DNA of 40,596 nucleotides from Alphaproteobacteria bacterium (GTDB lineage Bacteria; Myxococcota_A; UBA796; UBA2385), in NCBI GenBank assembly GCA_020632755.1, contig JACKEY010000025.1:1-40596 (forward strand), in the 5' to 3' direction. Position 1 is the first letter of the stretch, and the number at the start of each line of letters is the position of its first letter. This document shows positions 16,789 to 24,209 of the stretch, piece after piece. Under the pieces are notes generated by a model that worked only from the letters and a program-made list of their open reading frames with translations, ran no database searches and was not told the origin of the DNA. The position numbers and the translations under genes are program-made.

Positions 16789-17733
16789 ATGCCACAGGTC
16801 TACGCAGGCAGCGCCGCATGGCCCGCCGACGCCCCCGATCCGGTCGTGACCATCGGGAACTTCGACGGCGTGCACATGGGCCACCGATCCCTGCTGACCC
16901 GCCTCGTCGAGCGGGCGCGGGAGCGTGGTGCGCCCGCGGTCGTCTACACCTTCGAGCCGCCGCCGCGGGTGGTGCTGGCCCCCAGCCAGCACGTCGCGCG
17001 GATCATGGCCTGGCCCGACAAGGTGCGGCTGCTGGGCGAACAAGGTGTCGACGCCGTCGTGGTCGAGCGGTTCAGCCACGCCTTCGCGCAGCACCCACCG
17101 GACTGGTTCGTGCACGAGGTGCTGGCCCGCCGGCTGCACGTGGGCGCGCTGGTGGTCGGCTACGACTTCCGGTTCGGCCGGGCCCGGGCCGGCGACCTGG
17201 CGCTGGTGCGCCGGCTGCTGCCGGACCTGCCCGTCGAGCAGATCGGCGCGGCCGAAGACGGCGGCGGCATCGCCAGCTCGTCGCGCATCCGCAGCGTCGT
17301 CGCGAGCGGCGACATGGCCCACGCGGCCCAGCTGCTCGGCCGGCCGCACTTCGTGCGCGGCACGGTCGTCGGCGGCGACCAGCGCGGCCGCACCATCGGC
17401 TTCCCGACGGCGAACGTGCAGACCGAGACCGAGCTGCTGCCGGCCCACGGGGTCTACGCGGTCTGGACCCGGATCGACGGCGGCGCGCCCCTGCCGGCCA
17501 TGGCCAACCTGGGGGTGCGGCCCACCTTCGACGGTCGGCGGCCCCTGCTCGAGGTGCACCTGCTGGACTGGTCGGGCGACCTGTACGGCCACGAGCTGCG
17601 GGTCGACTTCATCGCCCGGCTGCGCGACGAGCAGCGCTTCGCCCACGTCGATGCCCTGGCCGACCAGCTCCGCCGCGACGCCGACGCGGCCCGGGACGCG
17701 CTGGGCGCCGACGCGGCGGGGGAGTCCCGATGA
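16789..17733 (+). CDS. ribF: Bifunctional riboflavin kinase/FAD synthetase
   Basis: A 314-residue cytosolic enzyme that phosphorylates riboflavin to FMN and adenylates FMN to FAD. The N-terminal nucleotidyltransferase half begins VVTIGNFDGVHMGH, the HxGH-type motif, and includes VVGYDFRFGRARAGD and SSRIRS. The C-terminal kinase half has RGTVVGGDQRGRTIGFPTAN, then NLGVRPTFDG and LLEVHLLDWSGDLYGHELRV. The length is normal. The gene ends in ATGA shared with aroE, so the two are translationally coupled. Confidence 0.97.
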   Translation: MPQVYAGSAAWPADAPDPVVTIGNFDGVHMGHRSLLTRLVERARERGAPAVVYTFEPPPRVVLAPSQHVARIMAWPDKVRLLGEQGVDAVVVERFSHAFAQHPPDWFVHEVLARRLHVGALVVGYDFRFGRARAGDLALVRRLLPDLPVEQIGAAEDGGGIASSSRIRSVVASGDMAHAAQLLGRPHFVRGTVVGGDQRGRTIGFPTANVQTETELLPAHGVYAVWTRIDGGAPLPAMANLGVRPTFDGRRPLLEVHLLDWSGDLYGHELRVDFIARLRDEQRFAHVDALADQLRRDADAARDALGADAAGESR

Positions 17734-18590
17734 TCTCCGCCCGCACCCGCCTGTTCGGCCTGGTCGGCCACCCTGTCCGGCACAGCCTGTCGCCGGCCAT
17801 GTACAACGAGCTGTTCCGCCGCTACGGCCTGGACGCCGTCTACATGGCCTTCGACGTCGACCCGGACCGGGCCGAGGCGGTGGGCGAGGCGATCCGCACC
17901 CTGGACCTGGTCGGCGTCAACCTGACGGTGCCGTTCAAGGAGCGCGTGCTCCCCGACCTGGACCACATCACAGTGGCGGCCGAGGAAGCCGGCGCGGTCA
18001 ACGTCGTGGTGCACGTCGGCGGGGTGCTCACCGGCTACAACACCGACGGCGAGGGGCTCATGCGCTACCTCGACGCCCAGGGGATCAAGCTGTCGGGCGC
18101 CCGCGGGGTGGTGCTGGGGGCCGGCGGCACCGGCCGGGCCGTGGCCAGCGCCTTCCTGGACCGGGGGGCCGCCGGGGTGACCCTGCACAACCGGACCCTG
18201 TCCCGGGCCATCGACGCGGTGAAGGCCCTGGAGCGTCGCTTCGGGCACGCCGATCTCGACGCGCGGCCCCTGTCGGAAGCCGAGTTCGCCCGCACCGCCC
18301 CCCACGCCGACATCATCGTGAACTGCACGGCGGGGGGCGCGAAGTCGACCATCGCCGGGCTCGATCCGGCCCACGCGGCGTCGGGCGCCACCTGGGTCGA
18401 CGTGAACTACTGGATGCCCGACCCGCCGCACCAGCAGCGCTGCCGGGCGCTCGGCCTGCGCTTCGAGACCGGGCTCGGCATGCTGGTCCACCAGGGCGCC
18501 CTGGCCTTCGAGCTGTTCACCGGCCACCCCGTCGAGGCCCCGGTGCTCGAGGAGATCATCCGGCGGGCCATCGCCGAGGGCAAGGTGTGA
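17730..18590 (+). CDS. aroE: Shikimate dehydrogenase
   Basis: A 286-residue NADP-dependent enzyme that reduces 3-dehydroshikimate in aromatic amino acid synthesis. GHPVRHSLSPAMYN binds shikimate, NLTVPFKE holds the catalytic lysine at 70, and YNTDGEG holds the catalytic aspartate. VVLGAGGTGRAVASAF is the nucleotide loop, HNRTLSRA follows, and FETGLGMLVHQGALAFELF is the C-terminal signature. It overlaps ribF by 4 nt upstream, and its stop overlaps the GTG of the next gene, so three genes are coupled. Confidence 0.97.
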   Translation: MISARTRLFGLVGHPVRHSLSPAMYNELFRRYGLDAVYMAFDVDPDRAEAVGEAIRTLDLVGVNLTVPFKERVLPDLDHITVAAEEAGAVNVVVHVGGVLTGYNTDGEGLMRYLDAQGIKLSGARGVVLGAGGTGRAVASAFLDRGAAGVTLHNRTLSRAIDAVKALERRFGHADLDARPLSEAEFARTAPHADIIVNCTAGGAKSTIAGLDPAHAASGATWVDVNYWMPDPPHQQRCRALGLRFETGLGMLVHQGALAFELFTGHPVEAPVLEEIIRRAIAEGKV

Positions 18591-18631
18591 GCGGCGGGGG
18601 CGCGAGCGGCGGGGGCGTGAGCAGCGGGGCC
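18587..18631 (+). repeat. 15-bp tandem repeat, three copies
   Basis: Three adjacent 15-bp units, the first two GTGAGCGGCGGGGGC and GCGAGCGGCGGGGGC, form the 5' end of the pseudo-receiver gene and encode VSGGG-ASGGG-VSSGA. Slippage here could change the distance between two possible GTG starts. Confidence 0.6.
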
Positions 18632-19057
18632 CGCCCGCAGGTCCTGCTCGCCGTCCAGGACACCCGCACCCGCCTGCGCCTGCTGGCCGCCCTGGGCGCC
18701 GCCTTCGACGCCGTCCCGCTCGCCGTCGACGACGACCCGGTGCGGGCGGTGCGCCAGCAGCGACCGGCCATCGTGCTGCTCGAGGTGCCCCGCGGCCGCA
18801 GCGGCAACGCCCTGCGGGCCTGCCGCACCATCAAGACCGACGCCGGCACGCCCCCCGCCGTGGCCCTGGTCGATGTCGAGGGCCGGCTCGAAGAGCCCCT
18901 CGCCGCGGTCGAGGCCTGCATGGCCGACGGCAGCCTGGGCACCGTCGAAGACGAGCAGGCCGTGCGGGCCTTCGTGCACGACGTGCTGGCCGGACGGCGG
19001 CCGGTGGTGCCGGCGGCGGCCCGCGGCGGGCTGCTTCGGCGGTGGCTCAAGCGCTGA
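18587..19057 (+). CDS. Degenerate (pseudo-) receiver-domain protein
   Basis: A 156-residue protein from a GTG that overlaps the aroE stop (GTGA). The first 15 residues are three Ser-Gly-rich pentapeptides coded by a 15-bp tandem repeat, so the in-frame GTG at 18617 is an alternative start. From residue 18 the alpha/beta pattern follows a response-regulator receiver (PQVLLAVQDTRTRLRLLAAL, then PAIVLLEVPRGRSGNALRAC). The acidic pair is Q24-D25, and the phospho-acceptor position holds glutamate 66 instead of aspartate. The usual lysine near the end is not evident. It ends in a basic tail (RRWLKR). No output domain is present, so it probably works by protein contact without phosphorylation. The receiver call is from pattern only. 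Confidence 0.65.
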   Translation: MSGGGASGGGVSSGARPQVLLAVQDTRTRLRLLAALGAAFDAVPLAVDDDPVRAVRQQRPAIVLLEVPRGRSGNALRACRTIKTDAGTPPAVALVDVEGRLEEPLAAVEACMADGSLGTVEDEQAVRAFVHDVLAGRRPVVPAAARGGLLRRWLKR

Positions 19058-19086
19058 GCGGGGGGGGAGCGCCGGCAGTGCTGCCC

Positions 19087-19303
19087 GGGGGTACCGGGGC
19101 GGGACGGGACGCTGGACGGGGACACCTCGCGGCTCCGTCACGCGGGAGGGGGAAACCCCGCTGCTCCGCGACGCGGGGCGGGGATACCCCGTGGCTCCGT
19201 GACGCGACCCGGGGATACCCCGCCGCACCGTGACGCGACCCGGGGATACCCCGCCGCACCGTGACGCGACCCGGGGATACCCCGCCGCACCGTGACACCC
19301 GGA
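19087..19303 (+). repeat. 31-bp tandem repeat array, rightward half
   Basis: Seven head-to-tail 31-bp units. The four copies from 19180 on are near identical, each starting GGGGATACCCCG and ending in a GTGAC block (GTGACGCG in three copies, GTGACACC in the last). The units at 19149 and 19118 are diverged, and the one at 19087 is barely recognisable. The fixed features are a GGATAC box and a CGTGACG box ten bases later. Thirty-one is not a multiple of three and the frames here give no sensible protein, so the array is noncoding. It lies after the pseudo-receiver gene and faces a second array. Confidence 0.85.
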
Positions 19304-19330
19304 CTCTGAACCCCGCCCGAACGCAACGCG

Positions 19331-19564
19331 CCGTCACGCTCCCGGCCGGTATCCAGGCCAACCGTCAGCTCCGGGCCGGTATCCCCACCGGCCGTCACGC
19401 TCCGGGCCGGTATCCAGGCCGATCGTCACGCTACCGGCCAGTATCCCCACCGGCCGTCACGCTCCCGGCCGGTATCCAGGCCAACCGTCACGCTCCCGGC
19501 CAGTATCCCCACCGACCGCCACGCTCCCGGCCGCTATCCCCACCGGCCGTCAGGCTCCCGGCCG
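19331..19564 (-). repeat. 31-bp tandem repeat array, leftward half
   Basis: Seven full units and one partial unit with the same 31-bp period (one unit has lost a base). Read on the minus strand they show the same GGATAC box, ten-base gap and CGTGACG box as the array at 19087-19303, so the two arrays point toward each other. Units alternate between two tail types, GGTATCCAGGCC and AGTATCCCCACC on the plus strand, giving a 62-bp higher-order repeat over the first five units. The array ends 20 bp from the stop of the sigma-54 activator gene. The 27 bp between the arrays hold no further unit. Confidence 0.85.
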
Positions 19565-19583
19565 CCTCGCGATCAGGGGGCCC

Positions 19584-20972
19584 TCAGCCCCGCGTGATCC
19601 CGTGCTTCTTCATCAGCCGGGTGATCGACTTGCGGTCCATGTGCGCGGCGCGGGCGGCCTTGCTGACATTGCCGTCGTGCCGGTCGAGCAGATCGAGCAG
19701 GTACTCGCGCTCGAAGGCTTCGATGAGCTGGTCCTTGGCGTCCTTGAAGGGCAGCTCGGCCATGGCCGCGCCGGCTTCGGCCGCGGCGGCGATGGGCGCC
19801 TGGGGGGCGGCCTTGGCGCGCTGGGCGGCGGCGGCCCGCAGGGACTGAGGCAGGGCGTCGATGGCGATGGTGCGGCCGTCGCAGAACGGCAGCGCCCGCT
19901 CGATCACGTTGTTGAGCTCGCGCACGTTGCCGGGCCAGTGGTAGGCCTCGAAGATCGCCCGCACCGGGTCCGACAGGCCGACCACGCCGCGGTTGTGGGG
20001 CGCGCGGCGCAGCAGGTGGGTGGTCAGGAGCGGCAGGTCGGTCAGGCGGCTGCGCAGGGACGGCAGCTGCAGCTCGACCACCGCCAGCCGGTAGTACAGG
20101 TCCTCGCGGAACCGCCCGGCATCGACCTCTTCGCGCAGATCGCGGTTGGTGGCGGCCACCACGCGCACGTCCACGCCCTTGGTGCCGCGGCCGCCGATCC
20201 GGCGGACCTCGCGCTGCTCGAGCACCCGCAGCAGCTTGGGCTGCAGGTCGAGGGGGAGCTCGCCGATCTCGTCGAGGAAGATCGTGCCGCCCTGGGCCTG
20301 CTCGAACACGCCCGGGCGCGAGTCGACCGCGCCGGTGAAGGCGCCGCGCTGGTGGCCGAACAGCTCGCTCTCGATGAGGTTGTCGGGCGCCGCGCCGCAG
20401 TCGAAGACCACGAAGGGGCCGCCGACCCGGGGCGAGCGGCTGTGCACGGCCTGGCTGGCGAGCTCCTTGCCGGTGCCGGTCTCGCCGGTGATCAGCACGG
20501 TCAGGTCGGTCGGCGCGATGCGCTCGAGGATGCCGAACACCTCGCGCATGGCCATGCTGGCGCCCACCAGGCCCTCGAAGTGGTCGAGCTGGCTGGGGGC
20601 GACGTCGATGACCTCGTCGTCCAGGGTGAAGACCAGCTCGGTGCGGCCGACCTTGAAGCGCGTCTCGGGCGCCAGGAAGACCTCCTTGATCTTCACCGGG
20701 CCGACGAAGGTGCCGTTGGTGCTGCCCAGGTCGCGCAGCACGATGCCGCCCGAGGTGCGCAGGATCTCGGCGTGCCGGCGCGACACCGTGTTGTCGGTCA
20801 GCACGACGTCGCCGGTCTTCAGCGCGCCGATGCGGATCACGTCGCCGTCGACCTGCCAGCTCTGGCCGGCTTCGGGGCCCGCTTCACAGGCCAGGCGTGC
20901 CCGACGGATGTGGATCTGGCGCGGGTTGTGGACGGCGATGGTGCTGGTGACTTCGGACACGGGGACGGGCAC
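19584..20972 (-). CDS. FHA-domain sigma-54-dependent transcriptional activator
   Basis: A 462-residue regulator in three parts. Residues about 45-115 form an FHA domain (RIGALKTGDVVLTDN, SRRH at 64-67, GSTNGTF at 83-89), which binds phosphothreonine peptides and so implies control by a Ser/Thr kinase. Residues about 133-370 are the AAA+ ATPase with Walker A GETGTGKE at 163-170, the sigma-54 contact loop GAFTGA at 210-215 and Walker B IFLDEIGE. The C-terminus has a Fis-type helix-turn-helix (GNVSKAARAAHMDRKSITRLMKK). This architecture is typical of myxobacteria. The start is a GTG at 20972. No kinase lies next to it, and its targets are unknown. Confidence 0.95.
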   Translation of the reverse strand: MPVPVSEVTSTIAVHNPRQIHIRRARLACEAGPEAGQSWQVDGDVIRIGALKTGDVVLTDNTVSRRHAEILRTSGGIVLRDLGSTNGTFVGPVKIKEVFLAPETRFKVGRTELVFTLDDEVIDVAPSQLDHFEGLVGASMAMREVFGILERIAPTDLTVLITGETGTGKELASQAVHSRSPRVGGPFVVFDCGAAPDNLIESELFGHQRGAFTGAVDSRPGVFEQAQGGTIFLDEIGELPLDLQPKLLRVLEQREVRRIGGRGTKGVDVRVVAATNRDLREEVDAGRFREDLYYRLAVVELQLPSLRSRLTDLPLLTTHLLRRAPHNRGVVGLSDPVRAIFEAYHWPGNVRELNNVIERALPFCDGRTIAIDALPQSLRAAAAQRAKAAPQAPIAAAAEAGAAMAELPFKDAKDQLIEAFEREYLLDLLDRHDGNVSKAARAAHMDRKSITRLMKKHGITRG

Positions 20973-20982
20973 GCGGGGAGGT

Positions 20983-21008
20983 GGGGTCAGGCGGCGGGGT
21001 CAGGCGGC
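20983..21008. repeat. 13-bp perfect direct repeat, two copies
   Basis: GGGGTCAGGCGGC occurs twice head to tail directly upstream of the FHA-activator start. It may be an operator for that gene or simple expansion. The 226-bp divergent gap otherwise shows only -10-like candidates. Confidence 0.5.
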
Positions 21009-21156
21009 GTCGACGGGCGGAGGGCGCGAGCCGGCGCGTCGCGAGGAACCACGGTCGCTACGGCGGGGGAGGCACAGCGTAGCGCGCGGCGCGGGGCCAC
21101 ATCGAGGGCTCCCGCAGTTGGCACAGGGACGCCACCCGCGCCGGGCGGGCATTGGC

Positions 21157-21162
21157 TAAGGT
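21157..21162 (+). promoter_or_regulatory. -10-like element of the lamin-tail protein gene
   Basis: TAAGGT (within GGCTAAGGT) would start transcription near 21169, giving a 30-nt leader that contains GGAGG at 21188-21192. No good -35 is seen at the expected distance. Confidence 0.35.
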
Positions 21163-21198
21163 GCCGGCCTGTCTGGAACACCGGCTCGGAGGTCCCCC

Positions 21199-23520
21199 AT
21201 GCTGCTGGCCCTGCTCGGACTGCAGTCCGCCCTCGCCCAGGACGTCGTGATCAACGAGGTCCTCTACGATCCCGCGGACTCCGACACGACCGAGAACGAG
21301 TGGATCGAGCTCTGCAACGCCGGCGACAGCACGGTCGACCTGAGCGGCTGGACCGTCCAGGCCGCCGGCTCCAGCTGGGCCACCGTCGCGACCATCCCCT
21401 CGGCCACCCTGGCGCCCGGCGAGTACCTGCTCATCGGTTCCGGCGGCACCGTGCCGCTGACCGGCACCATGCAGAACGGCGGCTCCGAGACCGACGGCGT
21501 GCGCCTGCTGACCGGCGCGGCCAGCGTGGTCGACACCCTCCTCTACGACGACAACAACAGCAACGAGCTCGAAGACGACAGCGGCGGCATCGGCTCCAGC
21601 TTCGCCGTCGACGTCGCTGCCGGCCACTCCCTCGCCCGCATCCCCGACTGCACCGACACCGACGACGCCGCGGCCGACTTCGCCGACGTCGCCAGCCCGA
21701 CCCCGGGCGCCATGAACGTCGGCGGCAGCACCGGCGGCGGCGACGCCGACTGCTCCGTGCTCACCGTCACGATCAACGAGTTCATGCCCGACCCGGCCAG
21801 CGATGGCGGCGACGGCGGCTACGAGTGGGTCGAGCTGTACAACAGCGGCGGCACGGCCATCGATCTGTCCGGCTGGGACCTGATCAACCGCAAGAGCGAG
21901 GCATCCAGCAAGACCGTCTCGATCCCGGCCGACACGATCATCCCCGCCGGCGGCTGGCTGGTCCTGGGCGAGGAGTTCGTGGCCGAGGCCGACGTGATCG
22001 TCGACCTGGACATGGGCAACGACAGCAGCTCGATCGACACGGTCGAGCTGTGGTGTGACGCCGAGTACGTCGACCTGGCCGCCTACGGCGGGGCCAACGA
22101 CCTGGGCTGGCTGGACGAGAACGGGACCATCGCCACCGTGGCCACCCGCCCCGGCTCGGGCTGGTCGCTCGGCCGCGACCCCGACGGCGACGACACCGAC
22201 GACCCGGCGACCGACTTCGTCGCCTTCGAGTACGCCACCCCCGGCGAGACCAACGCGGCCGCCGGCGAGGGCGACTGCCCCGGCATGGACGACGTCGTCA
22301 TCAACGAGTTCATCCCGAACCCGGCCAAGCCCAAGGGCGCGGACGACGAGTCCCCCGAGTGGATCGAGCTCTACAACGCCGGCACCGGGCCCGTGTCGCT
22401 CGACGGCTGGTCCATCCGCTACGGCACCTCGCCCGGCAGCTGGAAGACCATCGACATCAGCGAGCTCGGCAGCATCGACGCCGGCGGCATCCTGGTGGTC
22501 GGCGAGGAAGGCGCCGAGAACGTCGACCTGGTCGTCGAGATCGACATGGGCGCCGCCAGCTCCAACGCCGACGCCGTGCAGCTGCGCCACTGCGGCCCCG
22601 GCACCGCCGACACCGTGGTCTACGGCAGCGTGAACGAAGACGAGTGGGTCGACGACACCGACGCCGTGGCGACCAGCCTGGCGCCCAAGCCCGGCGACGG
22701 CGACACCCTGCAGCGGGTGGAAGACGGCTACGACACGGACGACAACAGCGTCGACTGGGTGATCTCCGACAGCCCGACCCCCGGCGAGAGCAACCCCTCG
22801 GTCGCCCCGACCATCTGCGTGGCCGGCGACGGCAGCAGCATCAAGGTCAACGAGATCTTCCCCGACCCGGTCGGCACGGACAGCGAGACCGGCGAGTGGG
22901 TCGAGCTGTACAACGCGGGCAGCGCGGCGGTCACTCTCGACGGCTGGGTGCTCGAGACCGGCACCTCGTCGTGGGACGACGACTTCACCTTCCCCGGCGG
23001 CGTGACGCTGGGCGCGGGCGAGTTCCTGGTCATCGGCAACCCCCCGGTGCCGGTCGCCGACTACACCAGCAGCAGCCTGAGCCTGGGCAACGCCAGCACC
23101 GCTCCCGACGGTGTGCGGATCGTCGACTGCGAGGGCAGCGTCCAGGACACGATGCTCTACGGCAAGGAAGGCGCCGAGCCCGAGAACACCGAGCTGACCG
23201 ACGATCGCGGCTTCCTGGACTTCGCCCTGTGGGTGAGCGACAGCGACCTGTCCATCGGCCGCACGCCGGACGGCGCCGACACCGACGACAGCAGTGTCGA
23301 CTTCGAGACCGACATGGCCCCCACACCCGGCGCCCCCAACGGCGAAGGCGGCGGGGACGACGGCGGCGGGGACGGCGGCGACGGCGGCGGCGGCGGCTGC
23401 AAGAAGTCCGGCGGCAAGTCCGGCACCGGCGGCAGCAAGTGCTCGGCCATCGCCCCCCTGGGTGGGCTCGAGCTCGCGCTGCTCGGCCTGGTCGCCGTGC
23501 GCCGGCGGCGGCAGGCGTAG
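21199..23520 (+). CDS. Secreted protein with four lamin-tail domains and MYXO-CTERM-like tail
   Basis: A 773-residue exported protein. A short signal peptide (MLLALLGLQSALA) is followed by four similar units beginning near residues 16, 191, 367 and 549, each opening with a VINE-type strand and WIELYNAG-type motif (NEVLYDP, NEFMPDP, NEFIPNP, NEIFPDP) and closing with a PTPG or ATPG motif. These are lamin-tail (LTD) beta-sandwich domains, found in bacteria on secreted and surface proteins. The end has a Gly/Asp-rich spacer, a cysteine (KCSAIAPLGG), a hydrophobic helix and VRRRRQA, as in MYXO-CTERM sorting signals that anchor and later release surface proteins. The composition is highly acidic, which fits an extracellular, possibly calcium-binding protein. 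The ligand is unknown. Confidence 0.88.
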   Translation: MLLALLGLQSALAQDVVINEVLYDPADSDTTENEWIELCNAGDSTVDLSGWTVQAAGSSWATVATIPSATLAPGEYLLIGSGGTVPLTGTMQNGGSETDGVRLLTGAASVVDTLLYDDNNSNELEDDSGGIGSSFAVDVAAGHSLARIPDCTDTDDAAADFADVASPTPGAMNVGGSTGGGDADCSVLTVTINEFMPDPASDGGDGGYEWVELYNSGGTAIDLSGWDLINRKSEASSKTVSIPADTIIPAGGWLVLGEEFVAEADVIVDLDMGNDSSSIDTVELWCDAEYVDLAAYGGANDLGWLDENGTIATVATRPGSGWSLGRDPDGDDTDDPATDFVAFEYATPGETNAAAGEGDCPGMDDVVINEFIPNPAKPKGADDESPEWIELYNAGTGPVSLDGWSIRYGTSPGSWKTIDISELGSIDAGGILVVGEEGAENVDLVVEIDMGAASSNADAVQLRHCGPGTADTVVYGSVNEDEWVDDTDAVATSLAPKPGDGDTLQRVEDGYDTDDNSVDWVISDSPTPGESNPSVAPTICVAGDGSSIKVNEIFPDPVGTDSETGEWVELYNAGSAAVTLDGWVLETGTSSWDDDFTFPGGVTLGAGEFLVIGNPPVPVADYTSSSLSLGNASTAPDGVRIVDCEGSVQDTMLYGKEGAEPENTELTDDRGFLDFALWVSDSDLSIGRTPDGADTDDSSVDFETDMAPTPGAPNGEGGGDDGGGDGGDGGGGGCKKSGGKSGTGGSKCSAIAPLGGLELALLGLVAVRRRRQA

Positions 23521-23565
23521 TTGCCCACAAGCGCCTGTGGAAAACTGCGGGCGCGATATTGAGAA

Positions 23566-23594
23566 GCCGCCTTCCCACCCGTTGGGAAAGCGGC
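23566..23594. terminator. Possible bidirectional hairpin terminator
   Basis: GCCGC-C-TTCCCA, a five-base loop, then TGGGAA-A-GCGGC forms an 11-bp stem with one mismatch. It lies 46 bp after the lamin-tail gene and ahead of a convergent gene. There is no T-run, so termination is inferred from position and stem strength only. Confidence 0.4.
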
Positions 23595-23619
23595 GACAAC
23601 ATCGGTCGCGACGCGAATT

Positions 23620-23636
23620 CCGTGTGAATCACACGG
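23620..23636. promoter_or_regulatory. 17-bp perfect palindrome
   Basis: CCGTGTGAATCACACGG is a perfect inverted repeat around one central base. The size and symmetry fit a dimeric regulator site, yet both flanking genes end here, so a promoter operator is unexpected. It may instead act as an RNA hairpin or as part of the protein-binding cluster in this gap. Confidence 0.4.
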
Positions 23637-23693
23637 CCGATGGCGGCGCCACCGCGTTGTGCACAACCCGCCGCGGTGCGCGCGCCGGACCCG

Positions 23694-24119
23694 TCACCCC
23701 TTGGGGTGGTAGGTCTCCTTGACGTAGGCCAGCACGGCCTTCATCTGGTCTTCGGTCAGCACGCCGTCCCAGGCCGGCATGGCGCCGACTTCACCGGTGA
23801 AGCCACCCTTGATGGACGCCAGCAGCTCGTCGTCGGACTTCTGGCCCAGCCGGCCGCTGGTGAAGTCGCCGGCCAGGGTGCCGTTCATGCCCTTGCCGTC
23901 GGCCTGGTGGCACGCGATGCAGTACTGCTTGTACAGGTCTTCGCCCTCGGACTTGGGGCCGGCGTCGACGGCGGCTTCGGGGGGCGGGGGCGCAGCCCCT
24001 TCGGCCGGGGCGTCGCCGCCGGCGGCCGGAGCGGCCGGAGCGGCCGGCGCCGGGGCGGGGGTCTCGGAGGCGCCGCCGCAGGCGACCAGGAACAAGGGAA
24101 GCAGCACGATCTTGCGCAT
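23694..24119 (-). CDS. Lipoprotein cytochrome c
   Basis: A 141-residue c-type cytochrome. LLPLFLVAC is a lipobox with the lipidated cysteine at 14, followed by an Ala/Pro-rich tether of about 40 residues. The heme motif CIACH is at 67-71, and the probable distal ligand is methionine 113 in GAMPAWDG. GEDLYKQYCIACHQADGKGMNG and TEDQMKAVLAYVKETYH are standard for small soluble cytochromes c (cytochrome c6/c551 type). It is probably a membrane-tethered periplasmic electron carrier feeding an oxidase. Heme A synthase lies 22 kb away, but no oxidase is in view. The start ATG at 24119 coincides with the signal peptide. Confidence 0.92.
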   Translation of the reverse strand: MRKIVLLPLFLVACGGASETPAPAPAAPAAPAAGGDAPAEGAAPPPPEAAVDAGPKSEGEDLYKQYCIACHQADGKGMNGTLAGDFTSGRLGQKSDDELLASIKGGFTGEVGAMPAWDGVLTEDQMKAVLAYVKETYHPKG

Positions 24120-24209
24120 GTGGGCTCCAGTCGGGGACACGGGCAGCCCGGCTAACCAGCGCACCGGGCGCGCGCCCGTTCGGCCCCCGGCCCTTCGCCC
24201 TGGACTACA

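Larger units (their letters stand above)
23521..23666. other. Cluster of DnaA-box-like nonamers in a structured intergenic region
   Basis: Three sequences resemble the DnaA box TTATCCACA: TTGCCCACA at 23521 (7 of 9), TTTTCCACA on the minus strand at 23536-23544 (8 of 9), and the palindrome TTGTGCACAA at 23657-23666 (7 of 9 on both strands). They lie between convergent genes in a stretch that is AT-richer than its surroundings. No dnaA, dnaN or gidA is nearby, so an origin is only a possibility. Confidence 0.2.

Noticed and set aside
19047..19398. Short reading frames on both strands across the repeat arrays
   Set aside because: The 31-bp period shifts the frame at each unit, so these are products of the repeat and not genes.
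19087..19564. Possible CRISPR array because of the 31-bp repeats
   Set aside because: There are no unique spacers between repeats, the units touch each other, they diverge gradually, and no cas gene is present.
21118..21136. TTGGCAC upstream of the lamin-tail gene as a sigma-54 promoter
   Set aside because: The -24 half is good, but GC falls at nine instead of ten bases and the -12 block is absent.
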